Part shown: in pieces, positions 1 through 11,609 of the stretch
How positions within the stretch are numbered: position 1 is the stretch's first letter
Layout of the letters: each line of letters opens with the position of its first letter
From: Beta vulgaris subsp. vulgaris
Lineage: Eukaryota; Streptophyta; Magnoliopsida; Caryophyllales; Amaranthaceae
Assembly: GCF_026745355.1 (NCBI RefSeq)
Contig: NC_079202.1
Span: 61,904,806-61,968,805 of the forward strand
Direction: 5' to 3'
Length of the DNA: 64,000 bases
Translations under genes and position numbers: made by a program
The notes under the pieces: generated by a model
What the model was told of the DNA's origin: nothing
What the model saw: only the letters and a program-made list of their open reading frames with translations
Database searches by the model: none

Positions 1-560
1 CATTTTTACAATAATCAAAGTATATTCACTTCAGAAAATAAATTGTTTTTATGGTATCGTTTGAGAAGTACAAGTGATGTAAGAAGGTTAGCGGATAAGT
101 TGGATGACGAAGTTCGTCAAAATAGACTGAAATGCGTCAAAATAGACTGAAATGCGTCAAAATATACTGAAATGATTTCTACTAATCGGGCCTCCAGAGT
201 CCGGTTACTTATTGTAATACCTTTCTGGAAGCGGAACGGGCCAACGAGTCAAACTCACCGTTATGCCGTGATCTATAGGCTTTTTAAGCCTTCCGAGTTC
301 GTTTAGGGCCCGAAAACAGTATGTTAATTATTTCCGGATATTATTATTTCCTTAATTTCGTATTAAGGTTTTGTGTTAAGTATTTAAACATTATTAGGTC
401 ATTATTGGGAGGCGGTTTTTGATCTTCAATAATATCTCAGATTTCCTACTATTTTCTGGTGGATTCCAGATTTTTACAGATTTATCGCTTGTAAATCTGT
501 TTGTTCTTGATCGAAATTAGCACTTATTTCTCTGAATTTTCCGACTGCGTCAACAAACTT
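1..560. mobile_element. Possible LTR-retrotransposon terminal fragment
   Basis: This stretch has the texture of a plant LTR or untranslated retroelement region: locally higher GC, phrases such as GGGCCTCCAGAGTCCGG, and no ORF. It runs off the left edge, so neither the TG...CA ends nor a target duplication can be checked. The assignment is inference from texture only. It could equally be other decayed repeat DNA. Confidence 0.3.
115..174. repeat. 20-bp tandem repeat, three copies
   Basis: The unit CGTCAAAATAGACTGAAATG occurs three times head to tail at 115-134, 135-154 and 155-174. The third copy differs by one base. It sits inside the putative LTR fragment. Confidence 0.9.
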
Positions 561-2880
561 CAGCAATTTCATGTCAAACAATAAGCTATAATGAGAAGGG
601 TGAAGCTTTGTTTAAAGTTGGTAATAGACGTGTGAACTTCAACATACAAGGATCCCGTATAATATTCCAATGACTATCTCAGAAATCAATGAACTCCAAA
701 TATACAATCACTTTCATACTTTAATTTACGTTGGTGAACTAATCAGAGATTTAAGGACCTACGAATCAAGATTCAGTTTAATCTTTATAATCGTTTGACA
801 TCAATTACCATAATTTTGGTATTTGAGCTGTTCCACGCGTGACACCTGTACATGTTTTCTAAATTATAAAACGTGTAAAGAGTCTTTGCCACTTAACGTG
901 AACCTTAATGCACTTCACTAGCAAATTTGTGGCATGTTTAATTTTCAAGAGGACTGTACTAAAATGGTGTCAAGTGAGAGCTTGATTTTGGGGGGTTTTT
1001 TGTATCACTTCTTTTGTTAGGATGTGCATAGTCATTATCTTATCCTTTCACAATGGAAACGTATGGATTATGAAACTTTTACTTGAGAGTACTTTACAAG
1101 ATGTTGAACACAAATGTTAGATTTATTGGGTTATTAGTTTGAATTTTGATAGATTTGGACATGTTCGACAATAGTAGATGTGGTAGTAGTTTATAGTTAT
1201 GAGAGTAGCTGTTAGCTATGTTGATAACTATTAGTGGTTGGTGTGTAGGTGTTCACTATTAGTTGTTCAAGTAGTGGTATAAGATTTTGATGTTTGGTAA
1301 AAGAAGTTGTCAGAATAGCTGTTTACAAATAACTAGTTAAAAACTCAAACATAACTTTAATGTATAATTTATACAATACTAAACGCTATTCCAAAAACTA
1401 CAAATTGTAGCTTTTGACTAACACTACTAAAACACTACTATTACACTACTACCTTACCAAACACTACTATTTCTCTTAATTAGTGTTTTAATCGAATCAA
1501 GACACTAAAAGTTACTTAAAAAATTTATATTGGACAGACTCCTAGTGGGTTAGACTACATGAGAATTGAAAAACATGTTATTTCTAGTTTTGACTAGTTT
1601 TAACACGTTTCAATTCGAAGGTTTTTTTAGGGTTTTGATATTTACTACCCTTAAGATTGCAAATAAACATTAAATAAATTACCTAAAATGGTATTATTTG
1701 AGGAATTTATGACATAACCATGATATCACGCATCAATTGATATAATTAATGTTTATTTATCTCTTAATATTTTCACTTTTGGCTTTTTATATGCAACCTC
1801 AAGTACTGCATATATCATATATTAGTTAATTAGTATAAATAACATTCAAATAAAATTAAAGCCTTTGAGTAAGAAGCCCAATTCCAAACATCGACCATTT
1901 TCATATTGATGGCAAGAGCCCACATGTGAAATGAATCAAATAGTCCAGGATATAGACTTTCAACGGCCCATATCTTCTGTACTTGAGTTTCTGCAATATA
2001 AAGACAATCCAGGAGACTATCTCTACGAAGTACAATTGTACAAACAAGTAAAATCCAAATATAACATCATTCTTTATACTCTCTTCATATTTGTTTACCT
2101 TGCTATATTTTGAATAATTGATATCTCTTTTTATTTGCTATATTTTTTAATTTGGTAATTATGGTCGACCAAAAAATATTAATATTCTCGTTTATATTTG
2201 TCATCTTTATATCTATCGTATTTTCTGGTGCTAGATAACAATATAACATATTATTTCTGTTTTTCTTTTATTAAAAAAACAATCACAAATTGAATCTAAC
2301 AAGGGATGAAGTATCAGATAATTTTGACAATTTTAATGTATATGATCTTGTTGTTTTTGACATAAAGATTCTTGTCCTTAGAAAGATTTTCATGATGATA
2401 GTCAGTGGCTACTAGTCGTGTAACTAGTCAGAAATGGTCGTTGCATTTCATCAATTTCTGTAATCTTACATAATTTTCAGTGAAGTTGATTTGTTGACTA
2501 ATAGCTTTGCAATTTTTTTGGGTCCTTTCAAAATCTCTGTAGCTTATTTGCTTTCTGTAAGAACACTGGAAAAATGAGTCTACAAGTAACAGTGAGAATC
2601 TTTTACTAGGTTTCAATGTGACTAGCAATTTCCCTTGAGTAAAAGGTCAAAAATTAACCCGATATAATTTAGTGAGAGTAAAAGTGTGAAACAAAGTTAT
2701 TGAGAGGGTTAAAGAGCACATAACATTTTCAAGTAAAGTTGGCATCAGGTTAAGTTAGCTCAAAGCACGATACGACCCAATATGAAAAAAATACAACTCG
2801 ACAAGCACATCTCAATATGAGATACTAACTTCAATACGAAATAAAAAGCTTAATCACCATTTTTATGCTCAAACACACCC
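561..2880. other. AT-rich intergenic region
   Basis: No gene is recognised here. The short ORFs, for example 1931-2113, have no recognisable motifs and no splice context. The only structured item is a hAT-like MITE copy at about 1156-1500, listed separately. Confidence 0.6.
1156..1500. mobile_element. hAT-like MITE, copy A of a three-copy family
   Basis: The left end reads GGACATGTTCGACAATAGTAG and continues with many GTAG/GTTAG words. The same sequence occurs in reverse complement at 62067-62404, and a related copy lies at 22423-22815. In all three one end carries the ACATGTTC/ACGTGTTC motif and the interior is rich in TAGC/GCTA words. The right boundary of this copy is uncertain. The hAT assignment follows from end style, not from a confirmed target duplication. 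Confidence 0.5.
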
Positions 2881-2940
2881 CAAAGGTTGTGTCATGAGTA
2901 TACCTTAGTCCAAAGGTTGTGTCATGAGTATACCTTAGTT
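2881..2940. repeat. 30-bp tandem duplication
   Basis: Two copies of a 30-base unit starting CAAAGGTTGTGTCATGAG lie exactly adjacent at 2881-2910 and 2911-2940. They differ only at the last base. Confidence 0.95.
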
Positions 2941-3087
2941 TTAGGTCTAGCCAGCCCTAGCCTAGCATGGGCATGAGCCAGCGTGTAGTGCATGGCCAAT
3001 GCCATCTTAATATGATACAAATTACATTAGTTCACTACAAGTCACTACTGAAAAATGACGTATACAATTAGGTTCAGTAGTTAATCA

Positions 3088-3235
3088 ATTTGAATCGAAT
3101 TCAAGTAAATGTCTAGCAAAGTTAGCAGCATATGATTGCATTTGGTTTTGATTTGCTTCATGGAAATTCAATCAAAGATTAGTCACAAAGAGCTTAGACT
3201 CGGTTCAATTATATTGAATCAATCACATTATAGAG
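3088..3235 (+). repeat. Left direct repeat flanking the rDNA/GC-rich insert
   Basis: This segment, with words such as GTTAGCAGCAT, TTTGCTTCATG and ATTATATTGAATCAATCAC, recurs in the same orientation at 4878-5007. Between the two copies are small indels, including a 12-base block GTCTAGCAAAG and its neighbour present only here. The pair brackets the GC-rich array and the 25S fragment. Confidence 0.85.
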
Positions 3236-3239
3236 AAAC

Positions 3240-4430
3240 AGGAAAAATCGTAGATTATAGTCCACGAATTTGAGCGTCGCGGGGCCCGAGCATCGGTGCC
3301 CATGGGGTGCACCCCATGGTCGTGGGAGGCCCTCTAAAGGCACACTTGTGCCCTGAAAGGAGCAGGTGGTGCCGACCGGAGACCCTCGTAGGCCTACCGA
3401 GGATCATGCCAAGCGAACTGATGAAAGGCAAAATTGGGAAGGAAATGAGTGTTTGAGGTGCCCTGGGGATCCTCAAGGACCCCGAGGACCGTATGGAGTT
3501 CCGGGACGAAAAAACTCGCAGGACTCCGAGAAGTCGGAAAATGGCCCGAAACAGGAAAAATCTTGGATTATAGTCCGCAAACCGGTGCCCATGGGGTGCA
3601 CCCCAAGGTCATGGGAGGCCCTATAAAGACACACTCGTGCCTTGGAAAGGGCATGTGGTGCCAGCCGGAGGCCCTCGTAGGCCTACCGAGGGTCGTGTCA
3701 AGCAGGCCAAGGGAAGGCAAAAGTAGGAAGGAAATGAGGGTCTGAGGCTCCTTGGGGATCTTCAATTATCCCGGGGACCCTATGGAGGTCCGAGACGAAA
3801 AAACTCGTCGGGCACCGAAAAGTCGAAAAATGGCTCGAAAAGAGGAAAAATCGTGGATTATAGTCCACGTATTCGCGGCCCTGCGGGTCCCGGGCACCGG
3901 TTTCCATGGGATGCACCCCAAGGTCGTGGGAGGCTCTATAAAGGCACACTCGTGCCTTGGATAGGGAATGTGGTGCCAGCCGGAGGCCCTCGTAGGCCTA
4001 CCGAGAGTCGTGCCAATCGAGTCAAGGGAAGGCAAAAGTGGGAAGGAAATGAGGGCCTGAGGCTCCATGAGGATCTTCAATTACCCCGGGGACCCTATGT
4101 AGGTACGTGACGAAAAAACTCGTCGGGCCCCGGGAATTTCGTGAATGGCCCAAAAACTGAAAAAAGCGTGGATTATAGTCCATGGATCCGGTCCCCTCGG
4201 TGCCCGGGCACCGGTGCCCATGGGGTGCACCCCAGGGCCTTAGGAGGCCCTTTGAAGGCACACTCGTGCTGGTAAGGATCATGTTGAGCCGTCCGGAGGC
4301 CGTCTTGAGCCTAGTTAGGGTCGTGCCTAGTCAGCCAATGGAAGGAAAAAGTGGACGGAGAATGAAGGTCCGAGGGCCCGGGGGATCATCAGGTACTCTG
4401 GGGCCTTGAATGTTTTTCCGAAACGTGAAA
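3240..4430 (+). repeat. GC-rich tandem array, four units of ~290-314 bp
   Basis: Each unit starts with a GGAAAAATCGTGGATTATAG-like block at about 3240, 3553, 3843 and 4157. It continues through GGTGCCCATGGGGTGCACC, a CTATAAAGGCACACTCGTGC-like block, a GTAGGCCTACCGAG-like block and an ACGAAAAAACTCGTCGGG-like block. The array is far richer in G+C than the flanks. All six frames hold overlapping ORFs, which is a composition effect. The units resemble satellite or rDNA spacer subrepeats, and the 25S fragment just downstream favours rDNA spacer. That origin is inference. Confidence 0.85.
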
Positions 4431-4552
4431 TATTTTTCAAGTATTTTCCCCTATTTTTCACTTTTTTCGCCTATTTTTACCCATTTTTCGAAATAAATTA
4501 CTTTTTTGAAAAAAAATGTAAATTAAGTATACGTCCAAATATTTTTTCCAAA

Positions 4553-4876
4553 TATTTACTTACTCCATGAGTCCGAAGCGGGGCACTACCTCTTTTTAGA
4601 CCAAAGGTCTGTTTTGCGGGCCGATCAGGGCGGAGGACATTATCAGTTAGGGAGTTTGGCTGGGGCGGCACATTTGTTATCGTCCTAAGATGTGCTCAAC
4701 GAGAACAAAATTCTCGTGTGGAATAGAAGGGTAAAAGCTCGTTTGATTCTGATTTTCTGTACGAATACAAACCGTGAAAGCGTGGCCTAACGATCCTTTA
4801 GACCTTTGGAATTTCAAGTTAGAGGTGTCAGAAAAGTTACCACGGGGATAACTGACTTGTGATAGCCAAGCGTTCA
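4553..4876 (+). pseudogene. 25S (28S) rRNA fragment, degraded
   Basis: The block matches the conserved 3' part of plant nuclear 25S rRNA. Visible landmarks in order are GAAGCGGGGCACT, GCGGGCCGATC, GGGAGTTTGGCTGGGGCGGC, TCGTGTGGAATA, GGGTAAAAGCTCGTTTGATT, CGTGAAAGCGTGGCC, GATCCTTTAGACC, GAGGTGTCAGAAAAGTTACC and GCCAAGCGTTCAT. A short piece after GCGGCACAT is missing and many positions differ from the functional consensus, so it cannot be an intact gene. It covers only about 320 bases of a ~3.4-kb rRNA and ends abruptly where the right direct repeat begins. Confidence 0.9.
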
Positions 4877-4877
4877 T

Positions 4878-5007
4878 TAATTTGAATCAAATTCAAGAAA
4901 GTTAGCAGCATTTGGTTGCATTTGGTTTGCTTCATGAAAATTCAATCAAAAATTAGTCACATAGAGCTTAGAGTCAGTTCAATTATATTGAATCAATCAC
5001 TTTATGG
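4878..5007 (+). repeat. Right direct repeat flanking the rDNA/GC-rich insert
   Basis: Second copy of the segment at 3088-3235, in the same orientation, starting directly after the 25S fragment. It shares AATTTGAATC, GTTAGCAGCAT and ATTATATTGAATCAATCAC, with scattered substitutions and two deletions relative to the left copy. Confidence 0.85.
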
Positions 5008-5724
5008 AATGGAGTAATAAGCTATACTATGTTAATTTTGCCAAGTCTTCACTTTACAAAGATAAATTTCAGGTCTACTAAATTAAGATAAGTTCAATTA
5101 AGTACAAACAAGTTTGATTAAGTTTAAATTAAACATAACACCTTATATCATAAACTTCAATAAGTTTCAATAAGTTCGATCAAAATAAATTCAGTCCAGA
5201 TAACTTCAGGAGAATTTAAGTACAAGAAAGTACTCTAGAAATTATATTATCATATATTTTACTCCTTTCAAAGTTGCAATGAAATACACATGACATATTC
5301 CAATGAATGTCTCTCTCGGAAGTCCCTCAGTTAGAAAATGGCATCTTTAACTGGGGCATAGAAATTACCACCATGGTAGAGAAGACAAGAAGCATACAAG
5401 TCTTATCCTTTGCTGGCTAAAGGGCTGGTATTGAAAGATCCACGTAGAAGCATTTACATTTGAAAAAACAAACAAATAGTACAAAATTGCTCAATTAGAA
5501 TAACATTTAGAATGTCACAAATTATATGATTACATGGGTAATACACAATTAAATGATAAAATCAACCAAACCACAGGGTGGAGAAGATACACCCAATAAA
5601 ACTACAAACATAAACATTAATGAACCAACTACCAATATCAAATCATTGGATTCACATTTCAGAAAAATTAATGAAAACTCCCCCACCCTGATCTTAATTG
5701 TCTAGCAAAGTTAGCAGCATATTA
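5008..5724. other. Downstream flank of the IQD gene
   Basis: AT-rich DNA holding the 3' UTR and terminator region of the minus-strand IQD gene, whose limits cannot be set from sequence alone. Repeated AAGTTCAATTAAG/AAGTTTGATTAAG words at 5090-5200 resemble degraded Tourist-type MITE sequence. Confidence 0.5.
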
Positions 5725-8178
5725 TTATCTCAACCACCTTCTAAGATCAGTGGTTGAGGAAGGAGAAATCTCACCTCCAAGGCTATCAGTACAGCAAGAT
5801 GAATAGTTTGACTGTTGCTCCATCATCCCCAATTGAACATTTACACTCTTAAAACTTGGGCTCCTCAAATTATAACTCCCATACCCCATCCCACTATATG
5901 GGTCAGGATTGGGAAATGACAACCTCTTTTTAGCCCCGGCTCCGGCACCTGGCCCGCCTCGGTCTCGCTCGGGTGTCGAGGGCCGTTGCCTTGGAGCGCT
6001 TTGAGTCCGGAGTCGAGCCTTAGCTGATTCGGTGGCTGCCATGTAATTAGGCTTGGGTCCACCACTGCTGGTGGTAGCAGCATTGGCAGTGGCAGCTCCC
6101 CTCTGATTTGGTTGGATGTTACCATTATAGAAGTAATTTGATCTCAAACTTGGTGTTTGACACACTTGACTGTTGTAGCTCCTTTCTTCTCTAATACACC
6201 GTGGGCTTGCAGAGCGGACTTGTATGGGCCGAGCCCGAGATGGAGACGGGGTACTGGATGGTGGATGTTGATGTTGATGTTGTGAATGGGATTGAGCCCT
6301 ACTGTGAAGAGGTGAGGACGGACGTTGATTGTGGTATTGAGCTTGATAATGATTTGCTGTTGTTGATGTTACTGATCTTCTGAAGTTCGGAACTAAATAA
6401 GAGTAAGGCTGAGAAGTGTCCATTTCAACGGTTTTTATTGAGTCTCTATGATCAGTTGAAGCTCTGCCTCTCATAGAAGGAGAAGGAGCAATGCTGGAAT
6501 CCCATTGTTTAGTAGCCATCCACCTATCTAGCCATCTCGGTTTCTCCTCCAACTCTTCTTCTCCAACTGAGCTCCTATCGCTTCTCCACATCTTTTTTGT
6601 CCAAATTTGACACACAAATAACACTAATGAGCTCCAAAATGCACACAAACAGAGGCCTAGAAATTCCCATTTCACAACCGAACATTTTTGGTCCGTAATA
6701 GTTATTTTTTGGTGTTTAGAGAGCCACAAGGGCATGTGATGAGAATCGATCCCAAGATATCCTGGAACCCAGAGGAAAGCTCTAACCAACTGAGTTATCC
6801 CTCACTCTCTATTCGTAATACTTTTTGATTGTATATTCAGCAAAAGATAAAAACTAGTATCCTGAATCATATACTTCATGTCGTTAATGAAAACTAACAT
6901 ATCACCACCATCTATTCACATTAATTTTATGATATCTTGGTTTCAATAAGCTAAGTTTCTGCTGGTATGAACAAAAATATGTCCATAATCGGATATGAAC
7001 TAGGGAGCTCTGCAATAAGCAAAATAAGGCGGAGGTTGGAATACCTGGTGAGAGAAGGCATGGGAAAGGCTCTTTTCTCGCTTTAAAGCAGCATCTTTCC
7101 TATTCTGCAACATTGCTTTAACTTCTTCAATGGTGTGTGGCCTTTCATCCCAATCATCTGCTAAGCTGCTTGGCTCTCTCGAATGTGACTATTACATTTA
7201 ATGATTCCAATTAAAATGAAGGCAAACAACAAAAAGAAAAGATAAAGATAAAAGAATAGCTAGAATTGGGGCTTACAAGTGATCTTCTCTCTGCTATATC
7301 CTGAAGATAGCGGGACTCTACAATACTATTTGTGTCACTGAAAGTAGATTTCCTGCTACCATCATGAGATAATCTCATGCGTTGATCAAGTACTCGAGCT
7401 TGAACTCTAACCAAAGCTTGCATGCATTTCAATGTCATTTTAGCTTGTTTTCTTACATTATGTCCTCTAACTAAAGCTTGCAACTTTACCAATCCTTTCA
7501 ACGCTCTGAGTGCCCTCCTAGCCTTTATCCCAATACACCCAAAATCAATCAAAATCAATCAATCAGAGATTGTTGAATCTTGTAATATTTATTTGAAGGA
7601 AAGTAGTACTTACCAAATATCCTCTGAAGGCAGTCTGAATGAGAGTAGCTGCACAATCTTCTCTTGGCGGATTAACATTGGTGGGTGATGGATGAGTAAG
7701 CCTAGCAGCCTCCATTGCAGCATGTGCGGTAGCGACAGCGGCTTCGGCGGCAGCAGCTGTGGCCACAGCCACAGCAATGGCGTGTCTCTGCTCAGACACA
7801 TCACTTCCTGTGGGTGCTGCATTCATAGGACTACTCCCTTTCACATGTGGGCTCTGCTGCACAGCTGGTGTTGTAGATGATGATTCTTGTTGGTTATTGG
7901 CTTTCTTGAAAAGCCATCTTCTTTTTTCTTTCTTCTGAAACATGAAAAAGGATAACACCATTAACACCCACAAAACTATTTGCAGGAAAAATCTAATACT
8001 TTTAACATTTGAACAGAACTATAAACAAGACCTTTTCATCATCTTGATCCTCTAATGGAGGGTCATGATGATCTTCTTTTCTTCTGCAATTTCTACCCTT
8101 ATCATGACTTTCTTTAGTTGGAGATCTAAAAGCCCTTTTAACTGCAGTCAACCAAGAACTACCACCTTTCTTCCCCAT
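5725..8178 (-). CDS. IQD protein (IQ67-domain calmodulin-binding protein)
   Basis: Five exons can be read with GT/AG sites and intact phase: 8178-8032, 7934-7614, 7522-7277, 7188-7045 and 6591-5725, giving 574 aa. IQD proteins bind calmodulin and act as scaffolds at microtubules, plasma membrane or nucleus, affecting cell shape and growth. The IQ67 signature is clear. Residues 142-156 ([15 protein letters not shown]) end exon 2, and exon 3 opens with [20 protein letters not shown], so the first IQ motif is split by the intron found at this place across the family. Further IQ repeats follow to about residue 205. The N terminus [17 protein letters not shown] is typical. Exon 5 carries [15 protein letters not shown], a basic Ser/Pro-rich region with a Gln-His run, and a DUF4005-like C terminus containing [20 protein letters not shown]. 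Length fits the long IQD clade near Arabidopsis IQD13/14; the exact orthologue is not assignable. An Ala-rich stretch lies before the IQ domain. Intron 4 contains a SINE. Confidence 0.93.
6701..6813 (-). mobile_element. tRNA-derived SINE in IQD intron 4
   Basis: On the minus strand the element begins GAGGGATAACTCAGTTGGTTAGAGC, a tRNA-like box A region shown here across its start, and later carries GGATCGATTCTC, a box B-like motif. Short target duplications CGTAATA lie at 694-700 and 814-820 past 6000. It is short and lies wholly within intron 4 of the IQD gene, in the same orientation as the gene. Confidence 0.7.
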
Positions 8179-9021
8179 AGATCATGACATTCAGATCTTA
8201 AAACTGTACATTTACCCCCCAAGTTACAGCATTTTTCATCAATACAAAGCTAGTAAAAGAATGAAGAAAGCTAAAATCCTATAAATTTATGAATGAGATT
8301 TGATTAATAAATGCAGATGAGATGAGAGAAAGGAGGGAAACAGTGCTACTCAAAAAATGACTATGGAGGGAAAGAAAGGTGAACAACAAAAATAACTTCA
8401 CTGGTAAAGGTGAGAGATTTTTAGTGGGCATAAGCGTGGTGGGTGTCAGAAGGTGCGTCATTTACTTACAACTACTAAAATAATAGTATTGCTTTAATTT
8501 CATAAAACAATAAAATTCTAGATTCTAGAGTAAGTACTCAGTCAAGGTAAGATAACTCAGAAATAATAATAATACATGAAAAGTACTACAGATCTCTTTC
8601 TTTATTTTGCTTTCTTATTCTGGGGAAAAGGATAACAAGAATAAATAAAGCCAGGCATTGAAGGTAGTGATTTATAGTGAGCAAGCTGACTGATAAAATC
8701 GAGAACTTTGAAAGCTTTGAGAGTGAGTTGGAGAGAGAATAATGAGTAGATCAGAAGTAAGGGAGAAAAAAAAAAACAGAGGAAGGGATGACATGCACAA
8801 GAATCAAGGGTAGTTGTATGAGTGGGAAAGCTATTTTTATGAATTTCTAACTTTACTTGAAGCAAATTGTAAAGAAAAATATAAATGAAGATTGGGAGAA
8901 AAGCTTAAAAGTGTCTCTCCAATTCTGGTCACTCCTCTCATGGCATCACGTGTTGTGGAGCAGGGAAGTAGGCAAAGTTTCACTCACATACCAAGCCACT
9001 TGATATATTTTTCATGTACTA
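8179..9021. other. 5' flank of the IQD gene
   Basis: Holds the promoter and 5' UTR of the minus-strand IQD gene. Pyrimidine-rich tracts on the minus strand, for example near 8280-8470 and 8690-8800, are typical of plant 5' leaders. A leader intron cannot be excluded. No clear TATA element was chosen and no other gene was seen. Confidence 0.45.
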
Positions 9022-9230
9022 CTTCCTCCGTTTCTTTTTACTCGCTACATTTTTTATTATGGGAAGTTTTACATTACTTGCTACACTTCTTTTTTGGGCA
9101 ATAAACTCTCTCTATCTCTCTCCTCCCACATGAGTCCCTTTTCTTTTTACTCTCTACCTCTCTCTTCTCCAAAAATTGCCTAGGAGTCCGTGAAATGAGA
9201 AGTGTAGCGAGTAAAAAGAAACGGAGGAAG
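9022..9230. mobile_element. Stowaway-like MITE (~209 bp)
   Basis: The ends are near-perfect inverted repeats: CTTCCTCCGTTTCTTTTTAC on the left and GTAAAAAGAAACGGAGGAAG on the right. TA target duplications lie at 9020-9021 and 9231-9232. The inverted match extends through ACTCGCTACA, so a transcript would fold into a long hairpin. No coding capacity. Confidence 0.9.
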
Positions 9231-10057
9231 TATTATGTTTGTTGAAAATCTATCATATATAGTATTCCATGGTTGTTATAAGTGTCTCAATGATACTCCT
9301 ATCGAGCTACATCATAATAGAATCTACTAATGAGAAAATTTTATGTGGTTTGCGCTTACATATTGGGTTTAAATTAAGTTTCTTATTATAAAGTGGATAT
9401 ATAATCACATTTATCCGACTAAAATTATTAATTAAGAGATGACGATAGAAGCATCATTAAGAGTTAAGACACTCCTTAAACCAAAAAGGTATTATAAAGA
9501 CTTTGAGGAAGGTGGTATAAGTGGTACACTATAGATTTTGAACTTGTATGAACATACAAAACAAACAACACATGGCTACAAGAATAAGAGAGAGAGAGAT
9601 TGGAGTACTAGTACTGTAGAGTCTGTAGTAGGGCTAAGCCCTAGGTGTGCGGGGGGTCATTGAAGAGCGTTGCATGTTGGCAAGCTGTCCCAAAGTTTGG
9701 TGGACTTATATGATAATTGACCCTCATCTCTAAAGTACTACTGTTCTAGTAACTTGGCAGCAGCCACTCAGCCAGCAGTTGAAATACCAGAATTAAATAA
9801 TACTACTTGAAAATTAATAAAAGGGTAATGGGTGGCTTTCAGTAGCAGAGCAAGAATGACTGGTCAAAAGTATTTAAGATTCCTCAGGTTGGGTACTGGG
9901 TAGCAGGGTAAATAATACAGTAAAATGACTCTCAGGCCTCAGCTCATGTTATCTGCCAGGTTTATTTAATTATCCCTCTGCACGTAATATCTACCATCTC
10001 ATTCTACATCCGAGTGTAATTTCAACCTTTTACATACCCGGTTGTATGATGAATATA

Positions 10058-10142
10058 CTGGACCTCCAAGCTAATACTCCTAGTCCTCGCTATCAATAGC
10101 CTGGGCCTCCTAACTAATACTCCTAGTCCTCGCTATCAATAG
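10058..10142. repeat. 43-bp tandem duplication
   Basis: Two adjacent copies of a unit containing CTAATACTCCTAGTCCTCGC, starting CTGGACC at 10058 and CTGGGCC at 10101. They differ at a few bases. Confidence 0.9.
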
Positions 10143-10348
10143 TTACGTACTTGAGTTTACATCAATGTTATGCAACTAACCACTAGTTTTTAGACCGAAA
10201 ATGATTGTCACGTTTTTTCTATTATTGGTCCCTTTTTTTTTGAGGGGATTCAACTATTGGTTCCTCAATTATCTTAAAATTCGAGTACCCTTCATCATTA
10301 AGAGTCCGGCTATTTAGAGAATTATTTTCCACCAATTTGATACATTTA

Positions 10349-10705
10349 GGCTATGTTTAGTTCACCTGAAATTTTCTGATCTGAACTTATCTGATCTGAA
10401 CTTATTTTTTCTGATCTGATCTGATCTGAACTTATTTTTTCTAATTACAAGATCTTATCTTTTAGATTTTTCTCAATATATAAGAAAAAATATAGTCATG
10501 TGGGGTCTTGTTTAATTCGTCTCAATGAGTACTTTATTAATATTCAATTATTATAATTTTTACTAATATGTAATGAAAGATATAATGATTTTTAAATATA
10601 AGCATAATCTGAACTGATCTGAACTGAACTTATTTTTTCTAATCTAATCTGATCTGATCTGATTAGATCTGAAATAAGCAAAAATAAGGTGAACTGAACA
10701 TAGCC
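10349..10705. mobile_element. Tourist/Harbinger-like MITE (~357 bp)
   Basis: Terminal inverted repeats are GGCTATGTTTAGTTCACCT on the left and AGGTGAACTGAACATAGCC on the right, flanked by TTA at 10346-10348 and 10706-10708. The interior is built of degenerate CTGATCTGAACTTAT words. The TTA duplication and GG...TGTT ends fit PIF/Harbinger MITEs. Confidence 0.9.
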
Positions 10706-11354
10706 TTATTTCACTTGGGCCTCATACCAATACCACCTCCTTCGCTCGAGAATTAATTTAACCTTTTTCCACCAATAATAACCTTAAGCTAGGATGAGGG
10801 ATTGGTAATGTACAGACTATAGAGCATTGACTGACAGTGAGTCATTTGTTAAGAAAGGAAACATACAACTGGAAATACTAGTTTTGTTTTTTTTTATAAA
10901 ATAAGAAAAAAATATTTGGAGCGTCGCTTATCTATGCACGCACGATTCAGCCAGTCATGTTTATTTATGTAAAACATGCTAATTATGCTATAAGAACTAG
11001 TAATTAAGTACAACTGTCCTAAGTTTCCACTAATATAGATACTACCCACATCATAACTTCACATGTCTCTCGGTTGCTTCCCTTATCATTTAGGCAATAT
11101 CCATTCCATCAAATTATGAACAATACAAATTCATGATCTGATGTCACTAACAAATGTAGTAAGTTATAAATGCAAATCTGTAATGGTAGGTCTAATGCAA
11201 TGAGTTTAAGAGGGCCACACAGTAAAATTTTTAGGTAGGTTTAGTATAACAACTTCATATCATAATTCGACATCATGATGCCTAATCTCTTCATGTTAGC
11301 TCATGGAAACAGACATTTGAACACTTCACATTCAACAAAATAGGTACCTATATA

Positions 11355-11609
11355 CTTCTTTCGTTTTTTTTTTAATTACAACATTTTGACTTTTCTACTA
11401 TTCACAATTCACACTTTGACCGTACATGATGATCTGTACACAAAGATAAACATAGTCATATGAGATCTTCTTTGATTCGTCTCAATATGTAGTTTTCTAA
11501 TATCAATTTGCATAATTTCAATTCCATAACTAAAGTTATTAAATGGTCAACATTGTGCCTCGTCAAGTATCATAATGCAGATGTTGCAATTAAAAAAGAA
11601 CGGAGGAAA
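11355..11609. mobile_element. Stowaway-like MITE (~255 bp)
   Basis: The left end CTTCTTTCGTTTTTTTTT and right end AAAAAAGAACGGAGGAA are inverted, with TA at 11353-11354 and 11610-11611. The interior words GATTCGTCTCAATATGTAG are shared with the copies at 34714, 50013 and 61584. Confidence 0.8.

Noticed and set aside
3255..4409. Many overlapping ORFs on both strands, 65-104 aa
   Set aside because: They lie in the GC-rich tandem array, where few stop codons occur by composition, and they repeat the same peptides unit by unit.
6592..6789. N-terminal extension of IQD exon 5 as one long ORF
   Set aside because: It reads through intron 4 and part of a SINE. The acceptor before MWRSDRSS and the family pattern place the exon start at 6591.
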